DNA of 64,000 nucleotides, from the IMG/VR virus record IMGVR_UViG_3300025009_000094, positions 1-64,000 of that record; one strand, written 5' to 3'. This stretch comes from a virus. Below the pieces are notes generated by a model. That model made no database searches and was not told the origin of the DNA. It saw nothing but the letters and a program-made list of their open reading frames with translations. Made by a program: the position numbers and the translations under genes. Shown here piece after piece: positions 47,812-58,022 of the stretch. Positions within the stretch are counted from its first letter, which is position 1, and every line of letters begins with the position of its first letter.

Positions 47812-49791
47812 TTAAACTGCCGAACCAAGTAATTTAGTAATCGCCTTATCTACGCTCGTATCCTTTGTAAGAACAAATTTAGCAGTAACCTTGCTCGCCG
47901 ACACGGTTGAGGTTCCAACCAATTCTTCTAGGATTAAATCACTACTAATCTCTGTGGTTGTTTTTGTCATAGAAGAATAACTCTCAGGGTTAGCGGAATC
48001 CACGATCGACAAACTAGGCGCTATAGAAAAGCTGGCATCCTTTTCGCGATATAGCCACACATCAACTTCTTTTGTCGGATTAGTAGGAGTTACATTGTAC
48101 CGAACGTCAACGGTAGCAACCTTTGTTCCGCATTTATACGTTGAGATATACGGATTACCGTCATGCCCAATGGTTAAGAATAAGTCATCAAGGCCAAATG
48201 TAACACACTTAGCATCGTCTGTTGGTGGTGTGATTGGGTCAGGCATAGCAGAAAACGTATCGTTTAGCCTATCGTACATTGTGACAAAGGGGGTAACCGC
48301 ATGAGCTATTACTAAGTAGCTTCCATCCTTACTAAAGGCCGCCCCAAACCCATTTCCTGTAGGCAGGGTTGAAGGATTAGCAAGCTTCGCAAAGGTATCC
48401 GATGTTCTTTTGTAAATCGTAACGAATGGAGTTGCTTCGTGCGCCACCGCTAAATATTCGTCGTTTTTCCCCCACGCTAGACCGTTCCCATCACCAGTTG
48501 GTAATGATGCAGGATTACTAATCTTATCAAATACATCTCCTGTTCTCTTATAAACAAGCATATAGGGAGAAGCGTCCGACGATACGGCAAGATAAATTCC
48601 ATTATGAGAAAATTTAATCCCATGACATGCCGCAGTTGGTTTAGTCTCAGGATCAGGAAGTTTAGTGAAAACAACATCGTCTATTTTGTAGATCACTAGA
48701 TATGGGGATGAGGACTGAGAAAGGGCTAGATAGGTTCCGTCCTCCGAGTAATCAGCACCATACACCGTCCCTGATGGATACGAGACAGGTCGAGTAAGCT
48801 TAGTGAATACATCGTCTACTATTTTATAGTGAACAGTCGTTGAACCGCTTGTTCCAACCGTGAAGTATTTTCCATTTGGTGAAAAAGCAACACAATAGCA
48901 ATCAGAGGTTGGTTTTCCGTCAAGGTCTGGCTGCTTTAGAAACACGTCACCAGTTCGCTTGTAAAGGATTAGATATGGAGTTGAACCACTAGCCACAGCC
49001 AACCATTTACCATCAGGAGAATAAGCAACTCCATTGACTGTTCCAGCAGGGAGTAGTGACGGGTCAGTTATTTTAACAGGGAAGGTTCCGCTCTTTACTG
49101 TTCCAAACACCATTCTTCCTTGATCAAGTATGACATTTGAACGATACACGGCGGCCCCAACTCCAAAGTCATTTACTAACGCAGGAACAGTAAGCACTTT
49201 GCCGGACACAGATGTTACAACAAAACTTTGCATCTTATTGTATTGCTGAATAGTGTACTCATTATTAGCCACAATTCCGGTAGCATCATCGACTGTTATA
49301 CTAGTAGCACCAACGCTTAACGGAAGGGTTGTTATAGTCTTCAAGGTATCCAGCTTTCCGCAAGAATACGAGTTCGTATTATCTAGTAAATCATAAATAT
49401 TGTTTGTGCTTGGGATAGCAAGTCCGTTTTTATCATGGATAGCCATGCTGTTTGCATTTTCCTTGCGCGTGCTTTTAAGGAATCTCTGAAATTCAACGAC
49501 TAGCTTAATCGCCTCTAGACTTGCATTAGGTATCGTACCCGTAACCGCAATACCCAACTGGCTTTTAATATCAGCCAGCTTTTCGTAAATAGTCCCATCA
49601 ATAAGTCCGTCAATCGGGGCACAATTCATCTTTTCAGCAATACTTTCCCCTATCGACGCGCTACTAAACGCATATAGTATTTCAGACAACTTTGTGTAGA
49701 GTGCGTCAAAATCAGCATCTACAGCTTCAGCGTCAGCGGGTGTACCGTTAACGAAGTTATTGGCTCTAGTTATGTTTTGTATCATACCCAA
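47812..49791 (-). CDS. Beta-propeller tail protein (WD40/YVTN-type)
   Basis: 659 residues. After a 250-residue head there are seven repeats such as GNGFGAAFSKDGSYLVIAHA and TPFVTIYKR, each about 45 residues, that should form one seven-bladed propeller. The C-terminal 80 residues are beta-rich. Likely a host-binding part of the virion. TTG start with GGTGG 7 nt upstream. Confidence 0.7.
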   Translation of the reverse strand: MGMIQNITRANNFVNGTPADAEAVDADFDALYTKLSEILYAFSSASIGESIAEKMNCAPIDGLIDGTIYEKLADIKSQLGIAVTGTIPNASLEAIKLVVEFQRFLKSTRKENANSMAIHDKNGLAIPSTNNIYDLLDNTNSYSCGKLDTLKTITTLPLSVGATSITVDDATGIVANNEYTIQQYNKMQSFVVTSVSGKVLTVPALVNDFGVGAAVYRSNVILDQGRMVFGTVKSGTFPVKITDPSLLPAGTVNGVAYSPDGKWLAVASGSTPYLILYKRTGDVFLKQPDLDGKPTSDCYCVAFSPNGKYFTVGTSGSTTVHYKIVDDVFTKLTRPVSYPSGTVYGADYSEDGTYLALSQSSSPYLVIYKIDDVVFTKLPDPETKPTAACHGIKFSHNGIYLAVSSDASPYMLVYKRTGDVFDKISNPASLPTGDGNGLAWGKNDEYLAVAHEATPFVTIYKRTSDTFAKLANPSTLPTGNGFGAAFSKDGSYLVIAHAVTPFVTMYDRLNDTFSAMPDPITPPTDDAKCVTFGLDDLFLTIGHDGNPYISTYKCGTKVATVDVRYNVTPTNPTKEVDVWLYREKDASFSIAPSLSIVDSANPESYSSMTKTTTEISSDLILEELVGTSTVSASKVTAKFVLTKDTSVDKAITKLLGSAV

Positions 49792-49802
49792 GGTTATGCC
49801 AC

Positions 49803-51509
49803 CTACCTAATTCGTTTTAGTTTGTAGAGAATTCCAAACCCGTAAAACTGAGAAGGGATAGAATCACTCCCTATTTTCACTCGAAAGTAATTGTCTTTCT
49901 GGATTATGGCTTGAGATTCTTGACCAGGGGATGATTGCCCGCCCCACAGTCTTCCCCACAGGCTATTGGGGCCCCATTCCATATACCCATTAGCTAATCC
50001 AATGGTTAGTTTTTCACCATAACCCACCTTGTCCGTACCAAATTGGACATATAGGCTATCGCTAATAGTTTCTTTTCTGTAGTAAACAAATATCTTCCTG
50101 ATCTTTTTTAATTGACTACGACTTCCCATGTCAAAGTCCTTGCCAACAACAAACGAGCTAATTGTTACGCCGTTAAAGTTTTTACTCAATCCGAACTGCA
50201 TCGTTCCCTTGATCGTTCCAAAAAGAAGTTTATTTAAAGTTGTTACAGAAAAGGACTTCGGAGCATCAGGAAAGACATACTTCGTGAAGTAATTCCTTCG
50301 ATAATCGTAAATAATGATTGACTTACCGATTTTGAGCCAATACCTTCCGTCATAATCAACACTAATAGGAGACAGTTCACCAGCTAGGAGGCTCTTGACC
50401 CTCATTCCTACAGGAACAATACTCCGTTCATCTTGAACCAATGTGGGTTGAATTTGATAGAGATCATCAACGCCCATGAAGATTATATTGTTGTCCAAGA
50501 GTTGAATCGTTTCAGGATAAGGGCACCCCCGACTATCATTAATCGTTTTGAAATTCCAAGAAGACGGTTCTCCTTCCACGGAAAGCATTTGAATTGATCG
50601 TTCCTTTAAAATTACAACCCAATCATTTAAAACTTTTATTCCCGTAATCCTATCCCCACCATCATTACAGAGGATGTAATTGGTCAAAGGGAACGATTCC
50701 GGTTTATTCAGTTTAGAGAAGTAAAGAAAAGAACCTTGAGCCAAGAACAAACGGTTCTTGTGTTCCAAGATGTAGCTAGACTTAATAGGAGGATCATTAT
50801 CAGTCTCTAGAGCGTTACCGATAATAAGGGAACTTCCAGCCATATTGTCGGTATACGTTGTTGTTGCGTTATCCGCTATCTCAACAAGCAACCATGTGTC
50901 TGTTGTACTTCCAATGGTAGCAGAGGCGTATATCCTTCGTTTTACGGTGTTTAATCCACCTGTCGGTATATCCGTTAGGTCAATCTTTTTCAATGAAGGA
51001 GAAGCAACGTTAGAAGCAGGAGAAGGGTTACTTTCTTGCCCTCGATCATTAACAAAGGTTACATAATAAGAACGTTCTTCATCCGGTAATCCGACATCAC
51101 CGGACACTGTTGCCGTACAAGTTGTCCCGGGTTTTTCTATTCCCCATACCGATATGAGTCCATTCCAGACGAAAGACGTTTCGACGTTTGTGCAGAACAA
51201 TAAATCCTGATAAGTCTCAAAGGAAAGAAGCCCGACAATGCCGGACTTCACTAGGGTTCCATCAATATATAATTTATCCATTACTTGCTGAACAAGCTGT
51301 ACCGTTCCATCCCGTTTAGCGTAGTTGTAAATTCTGTCTGCCGATAAGTAATCTATCGTTCCATACCCCTCGCACGTTGCCGCCTGACCGGGTAGGAAGT
51401 CAATGTTTTGGCAATCCTGAACTTCATTTTCGTTAATCAAGTGTGGCCTTGCCCCAACATTCAAGCCGCCGGACATATCCTTGACCTCATAAAGTAACTT
51501 TTCAGACAT
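49803..51509 (-). CDS. Tail nozzle/stabilization-like protein
   Basis: 568 residues. It begins MSEKLLYEVKDMSGGLNVGA and has CQNIDFLPGQAATCEGYGTI, then beta-rich propeller-like repeats (QLLDNNIIFMGVDDLYQIQP). This is the pattern of P22 gp10-type/nozzle proteins, which close the portal channel. The ATG overlaps the stop of the upstream gene (TGATG), which supports it over the GTG at 51515. Confidence 0.6.
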   Translation of the reverse strand: MSEKLLYEVKDMSGGLNVGARPHLINENEVQDCQNIDFLPGQAATCEGYGTIDYLSADRIYNYAKRDGTVQLVQQVMDKLYIDGTLVKSGIVGLLSFETYQDLLFCTNVETSFVWNGLISVWGIEKPGTTCTATVSGDVGLPDEERSYYVTFVNDRGQESNPSPASNVASPSLKKIDLTDIPTGGLNTVKRRIYASATIGSTTDTWLLVEIADNATTTYTDNMAGSSLIIGNALETDNDPPIKSSYILEHKNRLFLAQGSFLYFSKLNKPESFPLTNYILCNDGGDRITGIKVLNDWVVILKERSIQMLSVEGEPSSWNFKTINDSRGCPYPETIQLLDNNIIFMGVDDLYQIQPTLVQDERSIVPVGMRVKSLLAGELSPISVDYDGRYWLKIGKSIIIYDYRRNYFTKYVFPDAPKSFSVTTLNKLLFGTIKGTMQFGLSKNFNGVTISSFVVGKDFDMGSRSQLKKIRKIFVYYRKETISDSLYVQFGTDKVGYGEKLTIGLANGYMEWGPNSLWGRLWGGQSSPGQESQAIIQKDNYFRVKIGSDSIPSQFYGFGILYKLKRIR

Positions 51510-53509
51510 CACCACACCATCCTTGGCAATGACGGATAAACCTTCCCTTGCACTTGGTCAATCATTAAGTCCTTTTTCTTCTCAAAGGCTTTTTCAAAGG
51601 ATAACGCTTCAGGCAACAACTTCTTCGATTGCTTGTACCTCATAGCCGCATAGAGAACCAAAGCGTATCGAGAACTGACCGGAATATCTACAGGTAAATC
51701 GATCACATTAACCAAATACACTGGCTTGCGATAATAGTACAAATCAACGGTTCCGTCACCGGGATCTTCGTCGAATGTTATATTGCTTCCCCAAACCTCA
51801 AACGTTGGTTCTGCTTTTATTACTGATAGGCAATCAGAAGGTATTGCATAGCTAAGAGTGCCTTCCACGGTTTCTATTTGCGCCATAGTTTCTATGTCTA
51901 AATCCCCGGTCAACTCGCTTATTCCATCATTGAACCACTCTTTTGCCGCATCCCATAAAACAACATCTTCAACTAATTTATTAAGAGAGGACAGCAACGT
52001 ATTGTCTGATGATGCTATCTTGAGCTTCCTATCCTTGATAAGTTGAATCATCGAAATCTTTTTCTGCTCAAACTCTTTCCTGAAAACTAAGGCTTGATCG
52101 AACTCGTTCTTAGATTGCTTATACCGCATAGCGGCGTACAGGATAAGCGCATAATGTGAACCCTCTGGTATATCTTCGGGATAATCTTGAATTCCTTCGA
52201 TATATAAAGGCTTGCGATGATAATAAAGTTTTACCGTTCCATTACCCGGATCTCCGTAAAACACAATGTCGCTTCCCCATGTATCGAAAGGGAGATCGGC
52301 CTTAACTATGGACAGACAATCGGATGGGATAGGATACTGAAGAGTCCCTGCTATCGTTACTATTTGTGCGGTTGTCTCAATATCAAGTTCATTGGTTAAT
52401 TCATTTATGCCATCATTAAGCCACTTTTTAGCTTCAGGCCACAAAACTATATCACCCACAAGTTTATTTAAGGATGATAGTAAAGTGTCCCCTGATGATT
52501 CCTTGAGCTTCTTGTCCTCGATATAATCGACCAATAATGACTTCTTTTTCTCAAACTCTTTTTCAAAAGCTAAAGCTTGGTCAAAGTCTCTTTCCGATTG
52601 CTTGTATCGCATTGCAGCGTATAACACAAGGGCATAATGCGAGCTGACCGGAATATCAGATGGCAAGTCCTGCACGTTAACAACATAAGCAGGTTTCCTG
52701 TAATAATAAAGATTCACAATGCCGCTACCGGGATCGCCATAGAAAATTATATTATTTTCCCACGTATCGAATGGTAAATCTGCCTTGAATATTGATAGAC
52801 AATCAGAGGGTATTGGATATTGAAGAGTCCCTGAAGTTGTTTCAATTTGTGCAGTGGCTTCTATTTCTAGTTCATTTGTTAGTTCATTGATACCATCGTT
52901 AAACCATTTGGCGGCAATATCCCACAAGACAATATCTCCGACTAGTTTATTCAGTGACGATAACAACGTATTACCAGAGGATTCTTTCAATTTCTTCGCT
53001 TTAATATACTCGACCATTAAGGCTTTCTTTTTCTCAAAAGCCTTCTCGAATTCCGTTGCCTGATCGAAATCTTCCTCTGATTGTTTGTACCTCATGGCAG
53101 CATACAGAGCTAATGCGTAATGTGCGTTACTCGGTATATCAGCAGGGACATCGTAGACGTTGGATAGGTACAAAGGTTTTCTGTAGTAGTACAGATTGAA
53201 CAAGCCATCCCCTGGATCGCCATATAGGATAATATCCGTTCCCCATGTGTCGAAAGGTAAATCGGCTTTGTAGATAGATTGACAATCGGCAGGTATGGGA
53301 TAATTTAATATCCCAGCAGTGGTTACGACTTGCTTTTTAGTTTCAATTTCAAGGTAATTCGCTAACTCGTTAATACCATCGTTAAACCATTTGACAGCAT
53401 CAGACCATAACACAGTATCCCCGATAAGCTTATTCAGTGCATCAAGAAGGGTTGTTCCGTCCGTTATGTTTATCTCTTCAGTTGCTATATCTGCTCCATA
53501 CGTAGGCAT
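51509..53509 (-). CDS. Four-fold tandem head-tail adaptor-like protein
   Basis: 666 residues made of four copies of a roughly 160-residue unit: SLNKLVGDIVLWDIAAKWFN, DGINELTNELEIE, YPIPSDCLSIFKADLPFDTW, LYYYRKPAYVVN and HYALVLYAAMRYKQS. Single units look like phage adaptor/neck proteins. One polypeptide with four copies could build a 12-fold ring from three chains. GGTGG is 7 nt before the ATG. Confidence 0.7.
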   Translation of the reverse strand: MPTYGADIATEEINITDGTTLLDALNKLIGDTVLWSDAVKWFNDGINELANYLEIETKKQVVTTAGILNYPIPADCQSIYKADLPFDTWGTDIILYGDPGDGLFNLYYYRKPLYLSNVYDVPADIPSNAHYALALYAAMRYKQSEEDFDQATEFEKAFEKKKALMVEYIKAKKLKESSGNTLLSSLNKLVGDIVLWDIAAKWFNDGINELTNELEIEATAQIETTSGTLQYPIPSDCLSIFKADLPFDTWENNIIFYGDPGSGIVNLYYYRKPAYVVNVQDLPSDIPVSSHYALVLYAAMRYKQSERDFDQALAFEKEFEKKKSLLVDYIEDKKLKESSGDTLLSSLNKLVGDIVLWPEAKKWLNDGINELTNELDIETTAQIVTIAGTLQYPIPSDCLSIVKADLPFDTWGSDIVFYGDPGNGTVKLYYHRKPLYIEGIQDYPEDIPEGSHYALILYAAMRYKQSKNEFDQALVFRKEFEQKKISMIQLIKDRKLKIASSDNTLLSSLNKLVEDVVLWDAAKEWFNDGISELTGDLDIETMAQIETVEGTLSYAIPSDCLSVIKAEPTFEVWGSNITFDEDPGDGTVDLYYYRKPVYLVNVIDLPVDIPVSSRYALVLYAAMRYKQSKKLLPEALSFEKAFEKKKDLMIDQVQGKVYPSLPRMVW

Positions 53510-53537
53510 AGTATCGCCACCTTTATATCATAGTTTC

Positions 53538-54539
53538 CTATGATGTTATCGTATAAGATAAATCCTCATTAATCTTGATTAATCCCATGTTGTTGCTATA
53601 TATAGAACTTATAGAAGCAATATACACATTGCCTAATGAGTCAGGGGCTACATCGCGTGCGCCGTTAATTGGGAAATACCATATATCGTTTCCTGAAGAA
53701 TCAAGTTTCCTAATACCAAACGGGGGATATGCAGCATAAACGTTTCCCGAAGAATCTACTGCTACGCTATAATTACTACCTATCTCTTTCTTATACCACA
53801 ATTCTGTGCCTGATGAATCAAGTTTGCGTAAAGAAGGATAGTTGTATGAAGCGGCAGTTGAATAGGCAACATAAACGTTATCTGACGAATCTACTGTTAT
53901 ATCATATCCGTTAGGATAATCAGTTTTAGACCATAATTCGTTTCCTGAAGAATCTAGTTTGCGCACTTTTTTAGTCGAAGAGCTATAGGCAACATAAACG
54001 TTATCTGAAGAATCTACTGCTATACTATTAGCGGAAGTTACATCAGTCTTAGACCAAATAAGTGTTCCACTAGAGCTATACTTTCTCACTCCTGAGTTAT
54101 AGGCAACATAAACGTTACCCAAAGAATCTACTGCTATACCGTTAGCATAACCAACCGATGTATTAGACCATAATTCTGTTCCTGATGAATTTAACTTGCG
54201 CACAGTTTTAATACCAACACCTTGATCATATGCAACATAAACGTTACTAGAAGAATCTAAGTCTAAATCAACCGCATGTCCAACCTCAATATTTTCCCAT
54301 AATAAAACTCCATCAGAATCGTATTTGTACACACCCTCGTTATATGACGCATATACATTTCCATCTGTATCTACTTTTACGCTGTTATAACTAGTATCAA
54401 GGGACCATACTATCGGTGATATAGATTCCATGTTAGATGATAGTATGATATCTCCTATATTATAACCACCTTCAGTAATAGCAGTTGATCCTACTGCTAT
54501 TCCCGTTGAAAATCCATCTTCCCAATCTTTTTCTGACAC
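53538..54539 (-). CDS. Beta-propeller tail protein (paralog 1)
   Basis: 333 residues. NHL/PQQ-like repeats of about 40 residues, VDSSDNVYVAYSSSTKKVRK and LDSSGTELWYKKE. The first 30 residues (DWEDGFSTGIAVGSTA) are nearly the same as in the next gene and may be a virion attachment peptide. GTG start with GGAGG 6 nt upstream. Confidence 0.7.
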   Translation of the reverse strand: MSEKDWEDGFSTGIAVGSTAITEGGYNIGDIILSSNMESISPIVWSLDTSYNSVKVDTDGNVYASYNEGVYKYDSDGVLLWENIEVGHAVDLDLDSSSNVYVAYDQGVGIKTVRKLNSSGTELWSNTSVGYANGIAVDSLGNVYVAYNSGVRKYSSSGTLIWSKTDVTSANSIAVDSSDNVYVAYSSSTKKVRKLDSSGNELWSKTDYPNGYDITVDSSDNVYVAYSTAASYNYPSLRKLDSSGTELWYKKEIGSNYSVAVDSSGNVYAAYPPFGIRKLDSSGNDIWYFPINGARDVAPDSLGNVYIASISSIYSNNMGLIKINEDLSYTITS

Positions 54540-54595
54540 AACAAACCTCCTTGCAGAGACGTATAAAAAACCAAGATTAATCAGCCGTGAGTTCC

Positions 54596-55591
54596 CTATG
54601 ATGTTATCGTATAAGATAAATCTGCTTTAATCTTAGTTAATCCCCTTGTAATATCTCCAACAGCAATGTATGCATTACCTAATGAGTCAGGGACTACGGC
54701 GTTTGCGTAGTTAATTGGGAAATACCATATATCGTTTCCAGAAGAATCAAGTTTCCTAATACCAAAATAGTGATATGCAACATAAACGTTTCCTGTTGAA
54801 TCTACTGCTACGCTATAAACATAACCCATCCCGTTTTTATACCATAATTCTGTGCCTGAAGAATTAAGTTTGCGTAAAGAAGGATAGCCATATAAACCGG
54901 TAACATTATAGGCAACATAAACGTTATCTGAAGAATCTACTGCTATATCATATCCGTTAGCGGAATCGTTTCTATACCATAGTTCTGTTCCTGAAGAATT
55001 GAGCTTGCGCACAGCTTTTCCAGCTGATGCATTATAGGCAGCATAAACGTTTCCCGAAGAATCTACTGCTACGCTATAAGCGATAGCGGTTACATCAGTA
55101 TTAGACCAAATAAGCGTTCCAGAAGAGTTATATTTACGTACTGCTGAGCTATATGCAACATAGACATTGCCTGAAGAATCTACTGCTATACCGTTAGCAT
55201 CATCAGTAGATGTTGTGTACCATAATTCTGTTCCTGATGAATTTAACTTGCGCACGGTTTGAAGTGCAACGCTTTTCCTGTGAGCAACATAAACGTTACC
55301 AGAAGAATCTACCGCTACATCATTTGCGAATTCAACATCCGTTTTTTCCCACACCAAGACTCCATCAGAATTGTATTTGTGTACACCATAACTACTCGAC
55401 ACATATATATTTCCGTCTTCATCTACTGTTACGTTTTTATAGGTAATATCAAGGGACCACACTACCTGAGATGTAGCTTCCATGTTAGATGATTTAATGG
55501 TGTCTCCTATGTTGTAATCACTTCCAGGCTCAGCAGTTGATCCCACTGCTATTCCTATGAAAAACCCTTCTTCCCAATCATTTCCAACCAA
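54596..55591 (-). CDS. Beta-propeller tail protein (paralog 2)
   Basis: 331 residues, collinear with paralog 1 along its length (VDSSGNVYVAYSSAVRKYNS, LNSSGTELWY). A tandem duplication with later divergence, perhaps to recognise two hosts or receptors. TTG start with GGAGG 7 nt upstream. Confidence 0.7.
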   Translation of the reverse strand: MVGNDWEEGFFIGIAVGSTAEPGSDYNIGDTIKSSNMEATSQVVWSLDITYKNVTVDEDGNIYVSSSYGVHKYNSDGVLVWEKTDVEFANDVAVDSSGNVYVAHRKSVALQTVRKLNSSGTELWYTTSTDDANGIAVDSSGNVYVAYSSAVRKYNSSGTLIWSNTDVTAIAYSVAVDSSGNVYAAYNASAGKAVRKLNSSGTELWYRNDSANGYDIAVDSSDNVYVAYNVTGLYGYPSLRKLNSSGTELWYKNGMGYVYSVAVDSTGNVYVAYHYFGIRKLDSSGNDIWYFPINYANAVVPDSLGNAYIAVGDITRGLTKIKADLSYTITS

Positions 55592-55593
55592 GA

Positions 55594-55917
55594 CTACACC
55601 TCCGTTGGGTAAGTTATACTAATTGTTCTTTCTCCCCTTGTTAGCGTTGAAAACCTATCGCGCGAATCCCTTGTTGCTACCCACGACTCTTGCTCTCCAT
55701 CCCTGAAGATATTGATTGATGTCGCTCCGATTACGATTTGAATATTAGTAGCTCTAGTAGTAGATATATTTCCAACTTCTTCCACGGTATGAGTCAGAAG
55801 AGTTTCAACCGCTACAATAGCGTCCTGAACGTCATTCATATCTTTTGCGATAATAGGGCTAACGTAGTCAATTTTAGTTGTAAATGTATCTATTGCGCCA
55901 GGATATACAGTAGGCAT
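55594..55917 (-). CDS. Small virion protein, unknown
   Basis: 107 residues (MPTVYPGAIDTFTTKIDYVS, VIAKDMNDVQDAIVAVETLL-like helix). The segment resembles hydrophobic attachment ends of fibre genes. Start chosen at the ATG 7 nt after GGCGG. Confidence 0.55.
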   Translation of the reverse strand: MPTVYPGAIDTFTTKIDYVSPIIAKDMNDVQDAIVAVETLLTHTVEEVGNISTTRATNIQIVIGATSINIFRDGEQESWVATRDSRDRFSTLTRGERTISITYPTEV

Positions 55918-55994
55918 TGCTTCACCGCCTTGAATGTATTGGGTCATTTATCCAACTATATTTAGAATATTTCTCGAAAAATGATCCATAGGGG

Positions 55995-56019
55995 AAGGAG
56001 GGGATAGAAACCCCTCCTT
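55995..56019. terminator. Terminator after the coat gene
   Basis: AAGGAGGGG (55995-56003) pairs perfectly with CCCCTCCTT (56011-56019). T-rich tail is weak, so it may also protect the end of the abundant coat mRNA. Confidence 0.6.
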
Positions 56020-56037
56020 GATTAATTCTACTATTTC

Positions 56038-56919
56038 TTAGCCAGTAGACCCAACGACCTGTCTCCATGATTCTATAGCTGTACTGTGCCTAAAGTAGCC
56101 ATTCCATACCCACGACCCATTCTGACGCATTTCTTTCTCACGGAGGAACTCAGGTTTTACGCGGAAATAATGAACCATCCGATGTCTTGCCCCCTGCAAG
56201 AACCATGCAGTTTGACTTGCCACGAAGTCAAGGTCAACAATCTCAAGGGCAGGTAGTACGTTCTTGTCGTTCAATTGACCTCCTGCAACCTGTGAGGACT
56301 GAAGGATTGTCGCCGCCAAAAACTGTTTCGTTTGGTGGATAATAAGCTTTTTAGGACGAGAAAGAATCTGCTTTCCGGCCTCGTCTTTTTGCTGACGGAA
56401 TAAGGTAATACCTGTTTTCAATGTGGCATCAGACAACGCACCGGAATGAAGGTTATCCTGGGTTCCCCCGGCATCACCCCTGTTAGGATGAGAATCTGAG
56501 CAAAGAGGAACACCGTCATATTGGTTGACGGTGAAAGCCCCATCAAGAACCAACGCACACTCAGCCTCAAGCGTTTCGCGCCCGGCATGTCCAGCATCGC
56601 GGGTCATGTTTTCTACTTCCTTGTACTTGGAATCGTCCACTTGCTCGCGAGACATGACAACTGTGACAGCAAACGGTTGATGGGTAGTCGTGATAATGTC
56701 ACCGAGCTTGAACTTTTGTTCAGTCGGATTGGCAAGCTCGTCTTTCTTATTCCACTTTGCAATTCCAGCAAAGTTCTGAGTTACCTCAGCATTTTGGGTT
56801 GAGGTTTCAGCTTGCAGAAATTTGGACCATTGTTCGGCCTCTTCATCCCACGCCTCAAAGAAGGTTCGGTCAATCTTTTTAAGATAAAGGTTTTGGAATT
56901 GGGCTGTATTAGTTGGCAT
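56038..56919 (-). CDS. Major capsid protein
   Basis: 293 residues. MPTNTAQFQNLYLKKIDRTF, then FKLGDIITTTHQPFAVTVVM and LVLDGAFTVNQYDGVPLCSD are usual for HK97-fold coat proteins of the Mu gpT/P22-unlike podovirus kind. Size and position after scaffold and decoration genes agree. Strong AAAGGA before the ATG. Confidence 0.75.
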   Translation of the reverse strand: MPTNTAQFQNLYLKKIDRTFFEAWDEEAEQWSKFLQAETSTQNAEVTQNFAGIAKWNKKDELANPTEQKFKLGDIITTTHQPFAVTVVMSREQVDDSKYKEVENMTRDAGHAGRETLEAECALVLDGAFTVNQYDGVPLCSDSHPNRGDAGGTQDNLHSGALSDATLKTGITLFRQQKDEAGKQILSRPKKLIIHQTKQFLAATILQSSQVAGGQLNDKNVLPALEIVDLDFVASQTAWFLQGARHRMVHYFRVKPEFLREKEMRQNGSWVWNGYFRHSTAIESWRQVVGSTG

Positions 56920-56936
56920 TATTAATCATTCCTTTC

Positions 56937-57380
56937 TTAGTAAACTAAATTTGCATCGTCGAAAACGACATCACAGGTTAATGCGGTGTTGTCATAGTCG
57001 AGAATGTGACACATACCACCTGTGGTGTCGTCAGGGGCAACGGACGTTTTATCCAGAAGGTCGAACTTGGTGATAAACTTGTCTGTAGACGCAAAGGTTT
57101 TCTTTGTCCCTGCATCAGTGAATGGAAGACGGACAACAGCATCCTTTAATAATGTCACTGGAATCTTGTCTGCCGCCGTTGGGCTTGCGGTGGTAGTGAT
57201 AGATGCTCCTGCAATAGCGTATAAAGCAGCAGACGCGGCAACCGCAGCAATTCCGAGCTTAGAAGTTGCGTCAATAGCAAGGAGATTTCCCTCTGCAATT
57301 GTTTGACTTGCCCCGATATTGAGCCAGTGTGTTTTCGGGTCATTGGTCCCCGTGGTTGCGGAACGTAAATAACGAGCCAT
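56937..57380 (-). CDS. Head decoration/fibre-like protein
   Basis: 147 residues, Ala/Thr-rich and beta-type (SQTIAEGNLLAIDATSKLGI, AALYAIAGASITTTASPTAA). Similar small proteins precede coat genes and are called DUF2190/decoration. GAAGGG precedes the ATG. Confidence 0.6.
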   Translation of the reverse strand: MARYLRSATTGTNDPKTHWLNIGASQTIAEGNLLAIDATSKLGIAAVAASAALYAIAGASITTTASPTAADKIPVTLLKDAVVRLPFTDAGTKKTFASTDKFITKFDLLDKTSVAPDDTTGGMCHILDYDNTALTCDVVFDDANLVY

Positions 57381-57443
57381 TTAAAATCATCCCTTCTTAA
57401 TTTAACTTTTTTCGCTATAAATTAGATTTTTTAGTGAAAATAA

Positions 57444-58022
57444 TATTGGTACAACAAAGAGAATGCAAGATTACAGTCGATCAAGGATAAGCAAGATATT
57501 AAGGGGACTACCCTAAAACAGGCGATCATCACCATCAATCGTAATAATGCAGTGAATGATTATCTTAATAAAACTGCCAGAACGATTATTGATTACTGCA
57601 TTGAAGGCGAAATTGGAAACCTTGTCATTGGGTACAACCTGGATTGGAAGCGCAATATTGACATCGGCAAAAAGAATAACCAAAACTTTGTACAAATACC
57701 TCATGGCAAGCTTAGGAGTAAGCTGGAATCACTCGGCAAAAGGTACGGTATCAACTACGTTGAACAAGAAGAAAGTTATACTTCTAGGGCAAGTTTTTTC
57801 GACGATGATGTTATGCCGACTTTCGATGCAGATAAACCACAGAAATATCAATTTAGTGGTAAGCGCATTTCCAGAGGACAATACAGGACTTCTACCGGCT
57901 TAAAACTCAACGCCGATTGCAATGGAGCGTTAAACATATTGCGTAAAAGTAGACTGATAGACTTAACTGTCTTACGGTGTAGCGGTTGCTTGGCACAGCC
58001 CTTGAGAATAAGGCTTCGGTAG
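57444..58022 (+). pseudogene. TnpB C-terminal fragment (IS200/IS605-type remnant)
   Basis: The plus-strand frame is open from 57444 (after TAA) for 192 residues: YWYNKENARLQSIKDKQDIK, NDYLNKTARTIIDYCIEGEI, EQEESYTSRASFFDDDVMP, RTSTGLKLNADCNGALNILR. This is the C-terminal half of TnpB with the RuvC-II Glu (QEESYTS) and RuvC-III Asp (NADCNGA). The N-terminal domain and first catalytic Asp are missing. It lies opposite to the head genes. Confidence 0.8.
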
